Assembly: GCA_002440225.1 (NCBI GenBank)
Contig: DJSH01000027.1
Coordinates: forward strand, 48,332-55,469
Direction: 5' to 3'
Origin: Candidatus Segatella violae
Lineage (GTDB): Bacteria; Bacteroidota; Bacteroidia; Bacteroidales; Bacteroidaceae
Length of the DNA stretch: 7,138 nucleotides
This document shows, piece after piece, positions 6,237-7,138 of this stretch; position 1 is the stretch's first letter; every line of letters begins with the position of its first letter. The notes beneath the pieces were generated by a model, which was given only the letters and a program-made list of their open reading frames with translations, searched no databases and was not told where the DNA came from. Position numbers and translations under genes: made by a program.

Positions 6237-7138
6237 ATGGCACAGGAAGATGTTTTTAAGAAAATCGTAAGCCATTGCAAAGAGTATGGCTTCGTATTCC
6301 CTAGTAGTGAAATTTATGATGGCTTGGCTGCCGTTTACGACTATGGTCAGAACGGTGTCGAGCTGAAAAACAATATCAAGCAGTACTGGTGGCAGAGCAT
6401 GGTATTGCTGCACGAGAACATCGTAGGTCTCGATGCTGCCATCTTTATGCACCCTACTGTATGGAAGGCTTCCGGTCACGTGGATGCCTTCAACGACCCA
6501 TTGATTGACAACCGCGATTCCAAGAAGCGTTATCGTGCCGATGTGCTCATCGAGGATCACATGGCTAAGTATGAGGAGAAGATCGCCAAGGAGATTGCCA
6601 AGGCTAAGAAGCGTTTCGGCGACAGCTTCGACGAGGCTCAGTTCCGTGCTACCAACCCTCGTGTTCTTGAGAACCAGAAGAAGTTCGACGACCTCCACGC
6701 TCGTTACACCGAGGCAATGCAGGGTCCTAACTTGGAGGAACTCAAGCAGATTATCGAGGATGAGGGCATCGTTGACCCTATCTCTGGTACCAAGAACTGG
6801 ACAGACGTTCGTCAGTTCAACCTCATGTTCTCTACCCAGATGGGTGCTGCTAGCGACGCTACAAGCAAGGTTTACCTCCGTCCTGAGACAGCTCAGGGTA
6901 TCTTCGTAGATTACTTGAGCGTTCAGAAGACAGGTCGTATGAAGTTGCCATTCGGTATCTGCCAGATTGGTAAGGCATTCCGCAACGAGGTGGTTGCCCG
7001 TCAGTTCGTGTTCCGTATGCGTGAGTTCGAGCAGATGGAGATGCAGTTCTTCTGCCAGCCAGGCACTGAGATGAAGTGGTTTGAGTACTGGAAGAAGGTT
7101 CGTTTGGCATGGCACGAGGCTCTCGGCATGGGCAACGA
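6237..7138 (+). CDS. glyQS: Glycyl-tRNA synthetase, dimeric class II type (5' part)
   Basis: Cytoplasmic enzyme that charges tRNA-Gly using ATP. Only the first 300 codons plus 2 bases are present; the gene continues past the right edge. The start is ATG at 6237 (MAQEDVFKKIVSHCKEYGFV). Visible landmarks are the N-terminal motif 1 region with AAVYDYGQNGVELKNNI (31-47), SGHVDAF (79-85), a charged helical insertion at about 108-175, the FNLMF block and YLRPETAQGIF (213-223). Class II motif 2 follows, FRNEV (248-252), then MREFEQMEMQFF (261-272). This single-chain form differs from the alpha2-beta2 enzyme of E. coli and is the usual one in Bacteroidota, where it is often named glyS. Codon choice is strongly biased, as expected for a highly expressed gene. 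It is transcribed divergently from the small-membrane-protein/parC unit. Confidence 0.95.
   Translation, partial: MAQEDVFKKIVSHCKEYGFVFPSSEIYDGLAAVYDYGQNGVELKNNIKQYWWQSMVLLHENIVGLDAAIFMHPTVWKASGHVDAFNDPLIDNRDSKKRYRADVLIEDHMAKYEEKIAKEIAKAKKRFGDSFDEAQFRATNPRVLENQKKFDDLHARYTEAMQGPNLEELKQIIEDEGIVDPISGTKNWTDVRQFNLMFSTQMGAASDATSKVYLRPETAQGIFVDYLSVQKTGRMKLPFGICQIGKAFRNEVVARQFVFRMREFEQMEMQFFCQPGTEMKWFEYWKKVRLAWHEALGMGN

Noticed and set aside
6231..7115. A 294-codon minus-strand ORF antisense to glyQS
   Set aside because: It is a shadow of the strongly biased codon use of glyQS. The plus-strand frame contains class II synthetase motifs, while the minus-strand product is leucine-rich with no domain signature.

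Overview
The window looks like chromosomal DNA of a gut-type Bacteroidota, most likely Prevotella/Segatella. The genus is inferred from protein flavour, not proven. Support comes from three things: exact TAnnTTTG promoter -7 elements, A/T-rich leaders without Shine-Dalgarno sequences, and a long ParC-type topoisomerase subunit plus a dimeric-type glycyl-tRNA synthetase, both typical of this phylum. I see no mobile element, CRISPR array, rRNA or tRNA.

Layout. Positions 1-134 hold a good Bacteroidota promoter. It is followed by two plus-strand genes for exported hydrolases, 49 bp apart and probably co-transcribed: a CE2-like SGNH/GDSL esterase (135-1385) and a histidine acid phosphatase (1435-2736). 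A strong hairpin with U-tracts on both sides (2739-2778) ends this unit and also the convergent minus-strand unit. That minus-strand unit reads, in order of transcription, a 76-residue two-helix membrane protein (6052-5822), a previously easy-to-miss 34-residue single-helix membrane protein (5814-5710), and topoisomerase IV subunit A, parC (5670-2803). A 184-bp divergent region (6053-6236) carries one -7 element for each direction and a 12-bp direct repeat with a 20-bp period. Glycyl-tRNA synthetase then starts at 6237 and runs off the right edge.

How the genes fit together. The first two genes suggest periplasmic or surface hydrolysis of ester and phosphate groups, such as acetylated glycans and sugar or inositol phosphates. 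The rest is housekeeping: chromosome decatenation and translation. The points most worth a second look are a sliding-clamp-binding-like pentapeptide (QTNLF) in the acidic C-terminal tail of ParC, the pair of tiny membrane proteins upstream of parC, and the direct repeat upstream of glyQS. No clearly novel multi-gene system is visible.
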